Positions 24,795 through 34,451 of a stretch of 64,000 bases of DNA are shown here, one piece after another. Made by a program: the position numbers and the translations under genes. Origin of the DNA: Phreatobacter cathodiphilus (GTDB lineage: Bacteria; Pseudomonadota; Alphaproteobacteria; Rhizobiales; Phreatobacteraceae); assembly GCF_003008515.1 (NCBI RefSeq), contig NZ_CP027668.1, positions 860,001 through 924,000 on the forward strand. Reading direction: 5' to 3'. The notes under the pieces are model-generated. The model did not search any database. It was given only the letters and a program-made list of their open reading frames with translations, and was not told the DNA's origin. Every line of letters starts with the position of its first letter. Position 1 is the first letter of the stretch.

Positions 24795-26447
24795 TCACTC
24801 GGCCATGAAGGCCTTGGAGAAGGTGCCTTCGAACCCTTCCGCATTCACCGTGTGGCCTTGCGCCGCCACATGGTGGATCGTCTGCCAGGTCGCCATGGCC
24901 AGCGGAAGGTTCGGCAATTCGGTCTTGACGATTTCCTGCACGCGCATCCAGGCCGTGATGCGCTTGTCCTTGTCCGGCTCGATGCTCGCCTGCTCGAGCA
25001 GCGCGTCCACCTCGGCATTGCTGTAGTGCGTGCCGTTGGAGAAGGGCACGCCGCGCAGGTAGTTCTTCGACCAGTAGAGGCGCTGCACGCCGACATTCGG
25101 ATCGAACAGATTGCTAATGGAGGCGAGATGAACGCCGAAATCGCGGTCGGTGTAGACGCGCCTCACGAGCGTGCCCATGTCCTGGCTGCGCAGGTCGAGG
25201 CCGATCCCCGCGCGAGCCAGCGACGAGCGGAGGAACTCGGCCACCGGCCGCTGGTCTTCGCCGGTGTAGTCGATGTTGATCGTGAAGCGCATGGCGTTGC
25301 CGCGACGCGGATAACCGGCCTCGTCGAGCAGCTTCTGCGCGGCGTTGACGTTGAACGGGTAGGGTGACGGGCGGGCGTCGTGGAAGTCCTTGTGATAGGG
25401 CACCACGGGAGAGGCCGAGGGCAAGGCGTTGCCGAAGAACACGATCCGGCACAGGGCGGCCCGGTCCACGCAATGGGCGATCGCCTGGCGAACCTTGAGA
25501 TTCTTCAGGTAGGGATTGTCGAGGTTGAACTCGGCGATGATGATGTTCGGCGGGTCGTAGGCATAGCCCTTGGGCTCGAAGCGGATGTGGGGCAGGGCCT
25601 TCAGCCGTTCGACGTCGCGATGGGGCACCGGCGTGCGGTAGCCCACATGCACGCTGCTGGTTTCGAAGGCGATGGTGCGGGCGGCCGGATCGAGAATGAA
25701 CCGGACGATCAGCCTGTCGAGATAGGCGCCGTCCTTGTCCCAGTAGTCGGGGTTGCGCTCCCAGATCGCGTGGCTGCCACGCACCCATTCCTTGAAGACG
25801 TAGGGACCGGTGCCGATGGGCGCGGTATTGTTGGGGTGCGACAAGGGGTCGGCGTCGCCGTAGACGTGCTTGGGGACGATGGCGGTCTCCATCGCCGCCA
25901 GCGCCGTCAGCAGGAACGGGGTCGGCTTCGACAGTTTCAGGACGACCGTATGCGGCGTCGGCGCCTCGATGCTGGAGACGAACTGGAAGGTCGAGCGTCC
26001 GCGGGGATGCAGGCGTTTCACCGTCTGGATGGAGAAGATGACGTCCTCCGCGGTGAAGTCCTTGCCGTCGTGCCATTTGACGCCCTGACGTAGCTGGAAC
26101 GTGTAGGTCAGCCCGTCCGGTGAAACCTCCCAGGCCGTCGCCAGCGAGGGCAGCGGCTTCAGGTTGTCGTCATATTGCAGCAGCCCCTCGGTGGTGCGCC
26201 CCGTCAGGGCGATACTGCTCGAGTTGACGAAGGAGAGCAGGGCCGGGGGCTCCGACTGCATGACCATGATCATCGTGCCGCCCTTCCTGGGGGCGGCCTG
26301 CGCGGCCGCCGGAGAGGCGCGGCCCGCAAGGCCCGCGGCCGGCAGGGTCGACAGGGCGGCAACGACCGAGCGTCGCGTCAGGTGTGTGGTGGGCTTCGTC
26401 AAGGTCCTCTCCTGTGCGTCGGCGGTACTGGGGATGTCGGCGTTCAT
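24795..26447 (-). CDS. ABC substrate-binding protein, SBP family 5, of the hydantoinase module
   Basis: Peptide-type periplasmic receptor, 550 aa from ATG 26447. Core motifs are AWEVSPDGLTYTFQLRQGVKWHDGKDFTAEDVIFS, IVPKHVYGDADP and IGTGPYVFKEWVRGS. A Tat-like signal (HLTRRSVVAALSTLPAAGLAG) lies inside the N-terminus. ATG 26447 overlaps the hyuB stop by ATGA. TTG 26402, which would place translation just before the Tat signal, has a much better ribosome-binding site (AGGAGAGG at 26406-26413) and may be the real start. No permease lies on this strand. The permeases and ATPases at 32503-36380 transcribed divergently are probable partners. Confidence 0.92.
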   Translation of the reverse strand: MNADIPSTADAQERTLTKPTTHLTRRSVVAALSTLPAAGLAGRASPAAAQAAPRKGGTMIMVMQSEPPALLSFVNSSSIALTGRTTEGLLQYDDNLKPLPSLATAWEVSPDGLTYTFQLRQGVKWHDGKDFTAEDVIFSIQTVKRLHPRGRSTFQFVSSIEAPTPHTVVLKLSKPTPFLLTALAAMETAIVPKHVYGDADPLSHPNNTAPIGTGPYVFKEWVRGSHAIWERNPDYWDKDGAYLDRLIVRFILDPAARTIAFETSSVHVGYRTPVPHRDVERLKALPHIRFEPKGYAYDPPNIIIAEFNLDNPYLKNLKVRQAIAHCVDRAALCRIVFFGNALPSASPVVPYHKDFHDARPSPYPFNVNAAQKLLDEAGYPRRGNAMRFTINIDYTGEDQRPVAEFLRSSLARAGIGLDLRSQDMGTLVRRVYTDRDFGVHLASISNLFDPNVGVQRLYWSKNYLRGVPFSNGTHYSNAEVDALLEQASIEPDKDKRITAWMRVQEIVKTELPNLPLAMATWQTIHHVAAQGHTVNAEGFEGTFSKAFMAE

Positions 26448-28102
26448 GCCGTTTGATCGAAGCGGTAGAGGGTGCGTGCGGCTTCTGGGGTGATGCGGCC
26501 CTCGACCAGATCGGCCTCGACCAGTGCGCGTGGCCGGTCGGCGGGATCGCCGAGGCCGCCGCCCCCGGGCGTGCGGACGATCAGGCGGTCGCCGGGTGCC
26601 ACGTGATAGCGGGCCGCGGGCCGGATATCCGGGTCGGACCGCAGCTCGATCCGGCCCAGAGCGCCGTCCTTGCCGCCGCCATAGCCGCGCGCCGGGTACT
26701 CCTGGCGGCCGATGCGCGCCTGATACATGAAGGGCTGGTCGATGCTGTTCTCGACCTCGATGATCTGGCCGAGGCCGCCGCGCGTCGCACCGGCACCGCC
26801 GCTGTCGGGGCGCAGCTCCTTGCGCCAGACGATGACGGTGGACATGGACTCGAAGATCTCGATCGGACCCCCGCGCACGCCGCTGGGATAACCGGTCGCC
26901 GACAGCCCGTCCCTACCCGGAAGAGCACCCATGCCGCCGTTGGTCAGCACGTTGACCGCATAGGTCTGGTCGATCCGCGCCGGACTGGTGCGGGGGCCGC
27001 GCGCATTGATGCGCCAGAGCACCGAGGTGTTCTCGGCCGGCACCCGGTCGGGCACCGCCTGCCGGAGACAGCCGAAGACGAGGTCCGGCATCATCATGCC
27101 GATGGTGGCGCGTCCGAAGACTGCCGCAGGCTTCAGCGCGTTGACGATGCAGCCCGGCGGCGCCGAGATGGTGAGCGGCGCGAGCGAACCGGCATTGTTC
27201 GGGATGCCGTGCGAGACGATGCAGCCGAGGCCGAAGCTCGTATAGGCGAGCGTGTAGCAGATCGGCACGTTGATGTTGTACTTCACCATGCCGTCCGTGC
27301 CGGTGAAATCCACGTGGATGCCGCTGTCGGACACGGTCAGGGCCGCCGCCAGCCGGATCGGCTCGCTCGCCCCGTCGACCAGCATGCTGTTGTGCCAGGT
27401 GCCCCGCGGCAGCTTGCGGATTTCGGCCAGGACCGCCTCGCGCGAGGTGTCGATGACGTAATCGGCGAGTTGGTCGAGCTCGTCGATCCCGAACTCGTCC
27501 ATCATCTCCAGGAGACGTTCGCAGCCGACATCGTTGCAGGAGACGAGCGAGTAGACGTCGCCGACCGTCTCCACCGGCTCGCGCGTGTTGGCGCGGATCA
27601 CCTCGAACAGGGTCTCGTTGATCACGCCCGCGTCGACAATCTTCAGGATGGGCAGGTAGAGCCCCTCCATGAAGACGTCGGTGGTGTCCATGAACGGCAC
27701 GGCACCGCCGATATCGAACACATGGCAGTTGCAGGCAACGATCCCGATCAGCCGTCCGTCGCGAAAGCACGGCGTGGTCAGCGAGATGTCGTTGGTGTGG
27801 CCGGTGCCCATCCAGGGGTCGTTGTGCACGAAGACGTCTCCGGGCCTCATCGTCTCGACCGGGAATTTCGCGATCACGTGGCCGACCGCCAACGCCATGG
27901 AATTGATGTGTCCCGGCGTGCCGGTCACCGCCTGGGCAAGCATCCGCCCCTTGGCGTCGAAGACGCCGGCGGCGAGGTCGCCTGACTCCCGCACGATGGT
28001 GGAGAAGGCGGTCCGCTGCAGCGCCTGGGCCTGTTCCTCCACCACCGCGATCAGACGGTTCCACATGATCTGGAGATCGATCAGGCCGATGCTTGCGCTC
28101 AT
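26444..28102 (-). CDS. hyuB: Hydantoinase B/oxoprolinase family protein (second copy)
   Basis: 552 aa, full-length HyuB. It shows the start LQIMWNRLIAVVEEQAQALQRTAFSTIVRESGDLAAGVFD, then MRPGDVFVHNDPWMGTGHTNDIS and the late GGAGATRGGLGQ and TPGGGGLGDP. HyuB subunits pair with HyuA for ATP-dependent opening of hydantoin or 5-oxoproline-like rings; acetone carboxylase relatives also exist. Start ATG 28102 has GGGGAG upstream and matches the start of the paralogue at 29811; GTG 28141 would overlap the previous stop. It is roughly two-thirds identical by eye to the adjacent HyuB. Confidence 0.92.
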   Translation of the reverse strand: MSASIGLIDLQIMWNRLIAVVEEQAQALQRTAFSTIVRESGDLAAGVFDAKGRMLAQAVTGTPGHINSMALAVGHVIAKFPVETMRPGDVFVHNDPWMGTGHTNDISLTTPCFRDGRLIGIVACNCHVFDIGGAVPFMDTTDVFMEGLYLPILKIVDAGVINETLFEVIRANTREPVETVGDVYSLVSCNDVGCERLLEMMDEFGIDELDQLADYVIDTSREAVLAEIRKLPRGTWHNSMLVDGASEPIRLAAALTVSDSGIHVDFTGTDGMVKYNINVPICYTLAYTSFGLGCIVSHGIPNNAGSLAPLTISAPPGCIVNALKPAAVFGRATIGMMMPDLVFGCLRQAVPDRVPAENTSVLWRINARGPRTSPARIDQTYAVNVLTNGGMGALPGRDGLSATGYPSGVRGGPIEIFESMSTVIVWRKELRPDSGGAGATRGGLGQIIEVENSIDQPFMYQARIGRQEYPARGYGGGKDGALGRIELRSDPDIRPAARYHVAPGDRLIVRTPGGGGLGDPADRPRALVEADLVEGRITPEAARTLYRFDQTA

Positions 28103-28137
28103 TCGGGGCTCCCCGAGGTAGGATCGGAAGGGCTGGC

Positions 28138-29811
28138 TCACACCGCGGCCCGGTCGGTCGCCAGGCCGTAAAGGCTGTGCGCCGCCTCGGGCGAGATCAG
28201 TTCGTTGGCGAGGTCGGCCGCCACTGCGGCCGGGTCGCGGTGGCGCGGATCGCCGATGCCGCCGCCTCCGGGCGACCGGATGTGAAGCCGGATGCCCGGC
28301 GGAATGGGAAAGCGTCCCTTGCCCGGCAGGCTCTTGCCGTCTGACCGGGCGACGACGCCCGGCGCGCCGGCCAGGCCGCCGTCGAACCCCGCGGCGGGGT
28401 GGATCAGGCGCTCGTAGGAACAGGCCAGCTCGAAGGGTTCGGGGATGCCGTTCTCGATCTCGATGTCCTGGCCGAGGCCGCCACGCTGGCGGCCCGCGCC
28501 ACCGCTGTCCTGGCGGTACTGCTTGCGCCAGACGATGACGGTGGACATGGATTCATAGATCTCGACCGGCCCGCCCCGCACGCCGCTCGGAAAGCCGGTG
28601 GCCGAAAGCCCGTCGCGCAGCGGCAGCGCGCCCATGCCGCCCGTCGTCACGATGCCGACGACGAAGCTGTCGTCATGGCGCGGCGGGCTGACCCTCGGGC
28701 CGCTGATGTTGATGCCCCAGAGCACGCCGGCGCCTTCGGCGGGGACCCGGTCGGGGATGGCCTGGCGCAGGCATCCGAAGACGAGATCGGGAAGCATCAG
28801 GCCGACGAGATGCCGCGCGACGACGGCCGCCGGCTTGAGCGCGTTGACCACCGACCCGGGCGGCGCCGCGACCGTGCGTGGCTCCAGCGATCCCGCATTG
28901 TTCGGAATGTCGCGGGCGACGATGCAGCCGAGGGCGTAGGAGGTATAGGCGATGGTGTAGCAGAGCGGCACGTTGAAGTTCTGCTTCACCATGCCCGCCG
29001 AGCCGGCATAGTCGACGTGGATGCCGCCGTCCGAGATGGTCAGGGCCGCCTTCAGCGCCAGCGGGCCGTCGAATCCGTCGAGCGTCAGCGTGCTGGACCA
29101 GGTGCCTTTGGGCAGTGCGCGGATATTGGCGAGGACGGCCGCGCGCGAGGTGTCGATGATGTGGTCGGCCACCGGCCCGAGATCGTCGATTCCAAACTCT
29201 GCCATCGTCTCGACGAGGCGCTCGCAGCCGACATCGTTGCAGGCGATCAGCGAATAGACGTCCCCCTCCGTCTCGACCGGCAGCCGGGTGTTGGCCCGGA
29301 TGAGCTCCATAAGGGTCTCGTTGACGACGCCGGCTTCGACGATCCGCAGGATCGGCAGGTAGAGCCCTTCCATGAAGACGTCGATGGAACCGGACATGCG
29401 CGGCACGCCGCCGATATCCATGAGATGGCTGTTGCAGGCGAATATCGCGACCAGTTTCCCGTCGCGGAAACAGGGCGTGGTGACCGAGAAGTCGTTGGTG
29501 TGGCCGGTGCCCATCCAGGGATCGTTGTGGATGAAGACGTCGCCCGGCCGCATCGCCTCCGCAGGGTAGCGCTCCAGCACATGGCCGACCGCCAGGGCCA
29601 TGGAGTTGATGTGCCCCGGGGTTCCGGTCACCGCCTGGGCCAGCATGCGGCCGCGGACGTCGAACACCCCGGCGGCGAGGTCGCCGGATTCGCGGACGAT
29701 GGTGGAGAAGGCCGTGCGTTGCAGGGTCTGGGCCTGCTCTTCCACCACGGCGATCAGCCGGTTCCAGAGGATCTGCTTGTCGATCAACCCGAGCGGCACG
29801 GTCTGGATCAT
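28138..29811 (-). CDS. hyuB: Hydantoinase B/oxoprolinase family protein (first copy)
   Basis: 557 aa, same architecture as the neighbour at 26444-28102: LIDKQILWNRLIAVVEEQAQ at the start, MRPGDVFIHNDPWMGTGHTND, and SPGGGGIGDP near the end. It starts on an ATGA overlap with hyuA, so hyuA and this hyuB are surely co-translated and most likely form the primary enzyme. The region around residues 440-510 (ELACSYERLIHPAAGFDGGLAGAPG) differs most from the second copy and may set substrate choice. Confidence 0.93.
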   Translation of the reverse strand: MIQTVPLGLIDKQILWNRLIAVVEEQAQTLQRTAFSTIVRESGDLAAGVFDVRGRMLAQAVTGTPGHINSMALAVGHVLERYPAEAMRPGDVFIHNDPWMGTGHTNDFSVTTPCFRDGKLVAIFACNSHLMDIGGVPRMSGSIDVFMEGLYLPILRIVEAGVVNETLMELIRANTRLPVETEGDVYSLIACNDVGCERLVETMAEFGIDDLGPVADHIIDTSRAAVLANIRALPKGTWSSTLTLDGFDGPLALKAALTISDGGIHVDYAGSAGMVKQNFNVPLCYTIAYTSYALGCIVARDIPNNAGSLEPRTVAAPPGSVVNALKPAAVVARHLVGLMLPDLVFGCLRQAIPDRVPAEGAGVLWGINISGPRVSPPRHDDSFVVGIVTTGGMGALPLRDGLSATGFPSGVRGGPVEIYESMSTVIVWRKQYRQDSGGAGRQRGGLGQDIEIENGIPEPFELACSYERLIHPAAGFDGGLAGAPGVVARSDGKSLPGKGRFPIPPGIRLHIRSPGGGGIGDPRHRDPAAVAADLANELISPEAAHSLYGLATDRAAV

Positions 29812-31937
29812 GCCGGTACTCCTTCCCGGGCCGCCAGCGCGCCGGTGGAGGCCGGCTCCTTGTGATCCAGGACGATGGAGCCGGCCGCGTCGATCCACGC
29901 TTCGAAACTGTCGGTGATGAAGGTCGAGGTTTCGGCCTCCGCGATCACTGCGGGACCGGCGACCCGGGCGCCCGGCTCGAGGGCGACGCGGTTGTAGCGC
30001 GGAATGGTGATGACCTTGCCGGAGCGGCCGTCGAAGAAGGGGGTGAAGCCCTCGGCCGGCGGCGAGGCCTTGGGACTGACCGGGCCGATCGCCTCCGGCA
30101 GCACCTGGCGGGTCGATACCGCCACCGACCACGCCATGATCTCGATCGCCGCATGGGGGATGATCCGCTTGAACAGGATCTTGTAGGCCGCCTCGTACTC
30201 GGCCCGGAACACGGCTTCGTCGGCCTGGGTGAGCGCGCGGTTCGGCAACTCGACCGGAATTTCGTGCCCCTGTCCGACATAGCGCATGTAGGCCACGCGC
30301 TTTTCCTCGAGCGGGGCGCCCTTCGCCGCGCTGGAGACCCAGGCATGAATGTCGCGCGAGGTCTCGGCCAGCAGCGCGCTCGCCGCCGCGGCGTCGAATT
30401 CGGAGCCGAGCCGCATGTAGTTCGTGCGCACGAGTTCGAAGGAGATCGGTGCCGCGAGGAAGCCCACCGCGGAGCCGACGCCGGCATTGGCCGGAACGAT
30501 CACGCGCCGCGCGCCGATCTTCTCCGCGACGCGCGCGACGTGAAGCGGTGCCGCGCCGCCGAAGGCGATCACCGTGTGCTGGCTCGCCACCGCGCCGCGT
30601 TCCACCGCATGGACGCGGGCGGCGCTCGCCATGTTTTCGCAGACCATCTCGTACACGCCATAGGCCGCCATGGTGGCGTTCATGCCCAGCGGCGCCCCGA
30701 CATGGGTTTCGAGCGCCCTGGCGGCGAGTTCGGGTTTCAGCGTGATGCTGCCGCCGGCGAACGCCACGGGGTCGATGAGGCCCAGCACCACATTCGCGTC
30801 GGTGACCGCCGGCCGCTCGCCGCCGAGCCCGTAGCAGGCCGGGCCCGGATCGGACGAGGCGCTCTCGGGGCCGACCGTCACCCGGTTCAGCCGGTCGACC
30901 CGCGCGATCGAGCCGCCCCCGGCGCCGATCTCGACCATCTCGATCACCGGAATGCGGACCGGCAGGCCGCTGCCCTTCAGGAAGCGCGCCGCGCGGTCCA
31001 CCTCGAACATGCGGACGGTCTCGGACTTGAAATCGTTGATCAGGCTGATCTTGGCGGTCGTACCGCCCATGTCGAATGCGATGACCTTGGGCTCGCCCAG
31101 CCGCGCGGCGATCTGGGCCGCGAAAATCGAGCCTCCGGCCGGGCCGGACTCGACCAGCCGTACCGGGAAGCGCCTGGCGATGTCCACCGAGGTGAGGCCG
31201 CCGCCCGAGGTCATCAGGCAGAGGAAGCCGCGGAAGCCGTCGGCGGCCAGTCTGGACTCCATGCGGGTCAGATAGCCGTCCATCATGGGCTGGACATAGG
31301 CATTGGCCACCGCCGTGGAGGTCCGCTCATACTCGCGGATTTCCGGGCAGACCTCGCTGGAAAGCGTAATCGCGAGGCCCGGCATGGCGCCGCGCAGCAG
31401 CTCCGCCGCGCGCTTCTCGTGCTCGGGGTTGAGGTAGGAGTGCATGAAGGCGATGGCGACGCTGGTGATGCCCTTGTCCTTCAGCGTGGAGGCGAGGGCG
31501 ACGACGTCGCTTTCCACCAGTGGCAGGCGGACCACGCCGCGCGCGTCGATCCGCTCGCGGACGGTGAAACGCAGCGGCCGCGCGACCAAGGGCTTGGGCC
31601 GTTCGAGCGCCAGTTCATACTGGTCGTAACGGCTCTCGGTGCCGATCTCGATCACGTCGCGGAAGCCGTCGGTCGCGATGAGTGCCGTCGGGGCGCCGCG
31701 GCGCTCGATGATGGCGTTGGTCGCCAACGTCGTGCCGTGCACGAAGGTGTCGATATCGCTCAGCGCCTTGCCCGCCTGAGCGAGAATGTCTGCAACCCCC
31801 TTGAGAATCCCGTCCTCGGGGGAGGCGGGGGTGGTGAGCACCTTGGTCGTCCAGCGTTTGGCGCCCAGTTCGAGCACCACGTCGGTGAAGGTGCCGCCGA
31901 CATCGACGGAGAGTTTCAGCAGCTCAGCATCGCCCAC
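29808..31937 (-). CDS. hyuA: Hydantoinase/oxoprolinase subunit A
   Basis: 709 aa, the usual HyuA size. It has an ASKHA-type ATPase fold with phosphate loop DVGGTFTD near residues 12-19 and second phosphate motif AFDMGGTTAKISLI near residue 285. GAGGGSIARVD follows, and then AFGGAAPLHVARVAEKIGARR. The subunit activates the ring carbonyl with ATP so that HyuB can hydrolyse it. GTG 31937 gives a start close to the conserved LSVDVGG; a TTG at 31979 extends the frame without a good ribosome-binding site. First gene of the hyuA-hyuB-hyuB-receptor operon. Confidence 0.93.
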   Translation of the reverse strand: MGDAELLKLSVDVGGTFTDVVLELGAKRWTTKVLTTPASPEDGILKGVADILAQAGKALSDIDTFVHGTTLATNAIIERRGAPTALIATDGFRDVIEIGTESRYDQYELALERPKPLVARPLRFTVRERIDARGVVRLPLVESDVVALASTLKDKGITSVAIAFMHSYLNPEHEKRAAELLRGAMPGLAITLSSEVCPEIREYERTSTAVANAYVQPMMDGYLTRMESRLAADGFRGFLCLMTSGGGLTSVDIARRFPVRLVESGPAGGSIFAAQIAARLGEPKVIAFDMGGTTAKISLINDFKSETVRMFEVDRAARFLKGSGLPVRIPVIEMVEIGAGGGSIARVDRLNRVTVGPESASSDPGPACYGLGGERPAVTDANVVLGLIDPVAFAGGSITLKPELAARALETHVGAPLGMNATMAAYGVYEMVCENMASAARVHAVERGAVASQHTVIAFGGAAPLHVARVAEKIGARRVIVPANAGVGSAVGFLAAPISFELVRTNYMRLGSEFDAAAASALLAETSRDIHAWVSSAAKGAPLEEKRVAYMRYVGQGHEIPVELPNRALTQADEAVFRAEYEAAYKILFKRIIPHAAIEIMAWSVAVSTRQVLPEAIGPVSPKASPPAEGFTPFFDGRSGKVITIPRYNRVALEPGARVAGPAVIAEAETSTFITDSFEAWIDAAGSIVLDHKEPASTGALAAREGVPA

Positions 31938-32502
31938 GGTCGGATACCTCGTCCTGTGAGAGGGCTCGACGGAAGGCAACTCCCGCCGGCGGCGCGGAAG
32001 GCCGTCGGGCGCCCACGTGATGAAAGTATTGCATCAAGCATTTGGGGTCGGTACGGCGATAATCCGCATGGTCCATTGCATTGATCGATGCAATCGGAAT
32101 GCAGATATCGCCGCTGTTTGCCGAGAATGGCGTCAGGCTGCCCGTTTAGCGGCGCAACCTGCATAATCTTGAGGCGAGGTCGCTATTGACGGGTAAGTGA
32201 AATCGCTCTCAGGATCAATGGTGACTGATGGTCGGGGATGCGATTACTTTTCAGGTCGCGTCCGCCTTCAAAGGTTTGGTCGGGTCGAGCCCGGTCTGGT
32301 CCAAGGACTCTGCGACGTCATCTGCCCGGGAGCGAGCAATCATGAAGAGATGGCCCACCCGCTTTACGCTGCCCGACAGGCGTTTTTCGGCCGGCCATCG
32401 GTCTGCGCGGCCTGTTGCAGTGCAGCAAATCTGGAGCCGGCGGGCCGGAGGGTGCCTCGATATTGACCCGTCGCGCCGGTTTTCCGCAGCGGAGCGATCG
32501 GC
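31938..32502. other. 565-bp divergent intergenic region, hyu operon / importer operon
   Basis: No convincing gene lies here; short open frames at 32197-32506 lack family motifs and good start sites. The part near 32020-32110 is AT-richer than its surroundings and holds the candidate operator described separately. The part from 32200 to 32500 probably contains the importer promoter and leader. Confidence 0.6.
32028..32094. promoter_or_regulatory. Repeated ATTGCAT half-sites upstream of hyuA
   Basis: ATTGCAT-TGATCG-ATGCAAT (32075-32094) is a perfect 7-bp inverted repeat with a 6-bp spacer. A further ATTGCAT occurs at 32028-32034, 47 bp away, followed by a related AGCAT. The arrangement suggests a two-site operator for the regulator of the hyu operon, possibly the LysR protein or an unseen GntR protein. 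Confidence 0.45.
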
Positions 32503-33489
32503 ATGAGCGCGCTCGCCCGCACCGCCAAGACCCTCAGGCGGACCGCGGTCCAGGCGGTGCCGACCATCGCCGGCATCATCGTGCTGAATTTCCTGTTCCT
32601 GAACCTGATGCCCGGCGATGCCGCCGACGCCATCGCCGGCCGTGCGGGTTCGGCGACCGCCGAGACCATGGAGGCGCTACGCCAGTCGCTGGGGCTCGAC
32701 CAGTCGCTGCTGACCCGCCTCTTCGTCTATCTCGGCGATCTCGCGTCCTTCAATCTGGGCCGGTCCGCAACCTACAACGTGCCGGTGTCCGCGCTCATCG
32801 CCGAGCGCCTGCCCAACACCATGCTGCTGATGTTCACCGCGCTGACGCTCGCCCTGACCTTCGGCATCGGTTTCGGATGGATCATGGCGGTGTTCGCCAG
32901 CAAGTGGCCGGATCGCCTCCTCACCGCCCTGGTGCTCCTGTTCTACTCCGCTCCGGCCTTCTGGCTCGGCCTGATGACGATCGTCATGTTCTCGGCCTGG
33001 CTCGGCTGGCTGCCCAGCAGCGGCAACACCTCGCTCGGCCGCAATCTCACCGGGCTCGCCGGCCTCAAGGATCGCATTCAGCATCTCATCCTGCCGGCCA
33101 CCGCCATGGCCATCAATTTCGTCGCCATCTACGCGCGCCTCACCCGCGCGGCGATGCTCGATGTGCTCAGGCAGGACTTCATGCGGACGGCGGCCGCCAA
33201 GGGGCTGCATCCGCTGGTGCTGCAGTTCCGCCACGCCATGCGCAATGCGCTGATCCCGGTGACGACCGTCGCCGGCATGCATCTGGCCAACCTCCTCGGG
33301 GGTGCCGTCGTCATCGAGACGGTCTTCGGCTGGCCCGGCATCGGCCGCCTCACCCTCGATGCCGTCCTCGCCCGTGACTACAACGTGCTGCTGGGAATCC
33401 TGCTCCTGTCGTCGGTGATCGTGATCGTCGTCAACATGCTGATCGAGATCATCGTCTCGTGGCTCGATCCGCGTATCCAGGCGAGGTGA
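32503..33489 (+). CDS. ABC transporter permease, OppB/DppB type
   Basis: 328 aa permease. N-terminal membrane segment at about 17-35 with NLMPGDAADAIAGRAG, then LASFNLGRSATYNVPV, the coupling loop FMRTAAAKGL, ETVFGWPGIGRL and the terminal WLDPRI. First gene of a four-gene importer set without its own receptor. The receptor of the divergent hyu operon (24795-26447) is the best partner. Confidence 0.94.
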   Translation: MSALARTAKTLRRTAVQAVPTIAGIIVLNFLFLNLMPGDAADAIAGRAGSATAETMEALRQSLGLDQSLLTRLFVYLGDLASFNLGRSATYNVPVSALIAERLPNTMLLMFTALTLALTFGIGFGWIMAVFASKWPDRLLTALVLLFYSAPAFWLGLMTIVMFSAWLGWLPSSGNTSLGRNLTGLAGLKDRIQHLILPATAMAINFVAIYARLTRAAMLDVLRQDFMRTAAAKGLHPLVLQFRHAMRNALIPVTTVAGMHLANLLGGAVVIETVFGWPGIGRLTLDAVLARDYNVLLGILLLSSVIVIVVNMLIEIIVSWLDPRIQAR

Positions 33490-33494
33490 GCGCG

Positions 33495-34451
33495 ATGGCC
33501 GGACCGACGCTCCAGGACATCAAGGCCGGCGCGATCGCGGCCGCCGTGCCGCCGGCTGCGGCGGCGGTTCGTCCGGCTCTTGCCGGCTCGGCCCGCCCCT
33601 CGTCGCGGCCGTCGGGCTTCCGGTCCCGCTTCCGCGCCTATCTGCGCGATCCGTTCTTCGCCACCGCCTGCGCGATCCTGCTGACCATGGCTTTCCTCGC
33701 CCTGTCGGCGGACCTGCTGGTCCCCCATGATCCCATGGACATGGTCGCGGCCCCGCTGCTCTGGCCCGGCCAGGACCTCGGCTACCCGCTCGGCACGGAT
33801 GCCCTCGGCCGTGACCTTCTCGCCGGCGTCGTTCACGGATCGCGGGCATCGCTCATGGTCGGCCTCTCGGCGGCCTCGATCGGCCTGCTGATCGGCGCCA
33901 CGATCGGGGCCGTCGCCGGCTATTTCGGCGGCTTCGTCGACAACGCGCTGATGCGGCTCGCCGAGCTGTTCCAGACCGTGCCCTCGATCCTGCTGGTCAT
34001 CGCCATCCTGTCCATCGGCGAGCCCTCCCTGGCGCTCATCGCCTTCGCGATCGGACTGGCCTCATGGCCGATGGTGGCCCGCCTCGTCCGGTCCCAGTTC
34101 CTCACGCTGCGCGAGTCCGACTTCGTGCTCGCCGCCCGCAGTCTCGGCTACGGCACCGGCCGGATCATCGTCGGCGAGATCCTTCCGAACGCCCTTCCGA
34201 CCGTCATCGTCGCGACCTCCGTCATGGTCGCCAACGGGATCCTCGCCGAGGCGGGCCTGTCCTTCCTCGGACTCGGCGACAACAACCTCGTCAGCTGGGG
34301 AAGCATGGTCGGCAACGGCCGGCAGGTCCTGCGTTCGGAATGGTACGTTTCGGCCATTCCCGGCTTCGCCATCGTCCTCACCGTCCTGTCCTTCAACATC
34401 CTCGGCGACCGGCTGAACGACATCCTCAATCCGCGGGCGGAGCCGGCATGA
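33495..34451 (+). CDS. ABC transporter permease, OppC/DppC type
   Basis: 318 aa. The first 45 residues are an Ala/Pro-rich cytoplasmic extension. The OppC core follows (LGTDALGRDLLAGVVHGSR, RLAELFQTVPSILLVIAI, EAGLSFLGLGDNN, LNDILNPRAE). ATG 33495 has GAGGTGAG upstream; an in-frame start at 33459 would overlap oppB by 31 bases. The stop overlaps the ATPase start (ATGA 34448-34451). Confidence 0.94.
   Translation: MAGPTLQDIKAGAIAAAVPPAAAAVRPALAGSARPSSRPSGFRSRFRAYLRDPFFATACAILLTMAFLALSADLLVPHDPMDMVAAPLLWPGQDLGYPLGTDALGRDLLAGVVHGSRASLMVGLSAASIGLLIGATIGAVAGYFGGFVDNALMRLAELFQTVPSILLVIAILSIGEPSLALIAFAIGLASWPMVARLVRSQFLTLRESDFVLAARSLGYGTGRIIVGEILPNALPTVIVATSVMVANGILAEAGLSFLGLGDNNLVSWGSMVGNGRQVLRSEWYVSAIPGFAIVLTVLSFNILGDRLNDILNPRAEPA

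Noticed and set aside
23732-24844. LysR gene starting at 24844
   Set aside because: This would run through the terminator hairpin and into the receptor gene; ATG 24679 directly precedes the helix-turn-helix.
32197-32506. Two small open frames in the hyu/importer gap
   Set aside because: They overlap each other, lack ribosome-binding sites and known motifs, and lie where a promoter and leader are expected.
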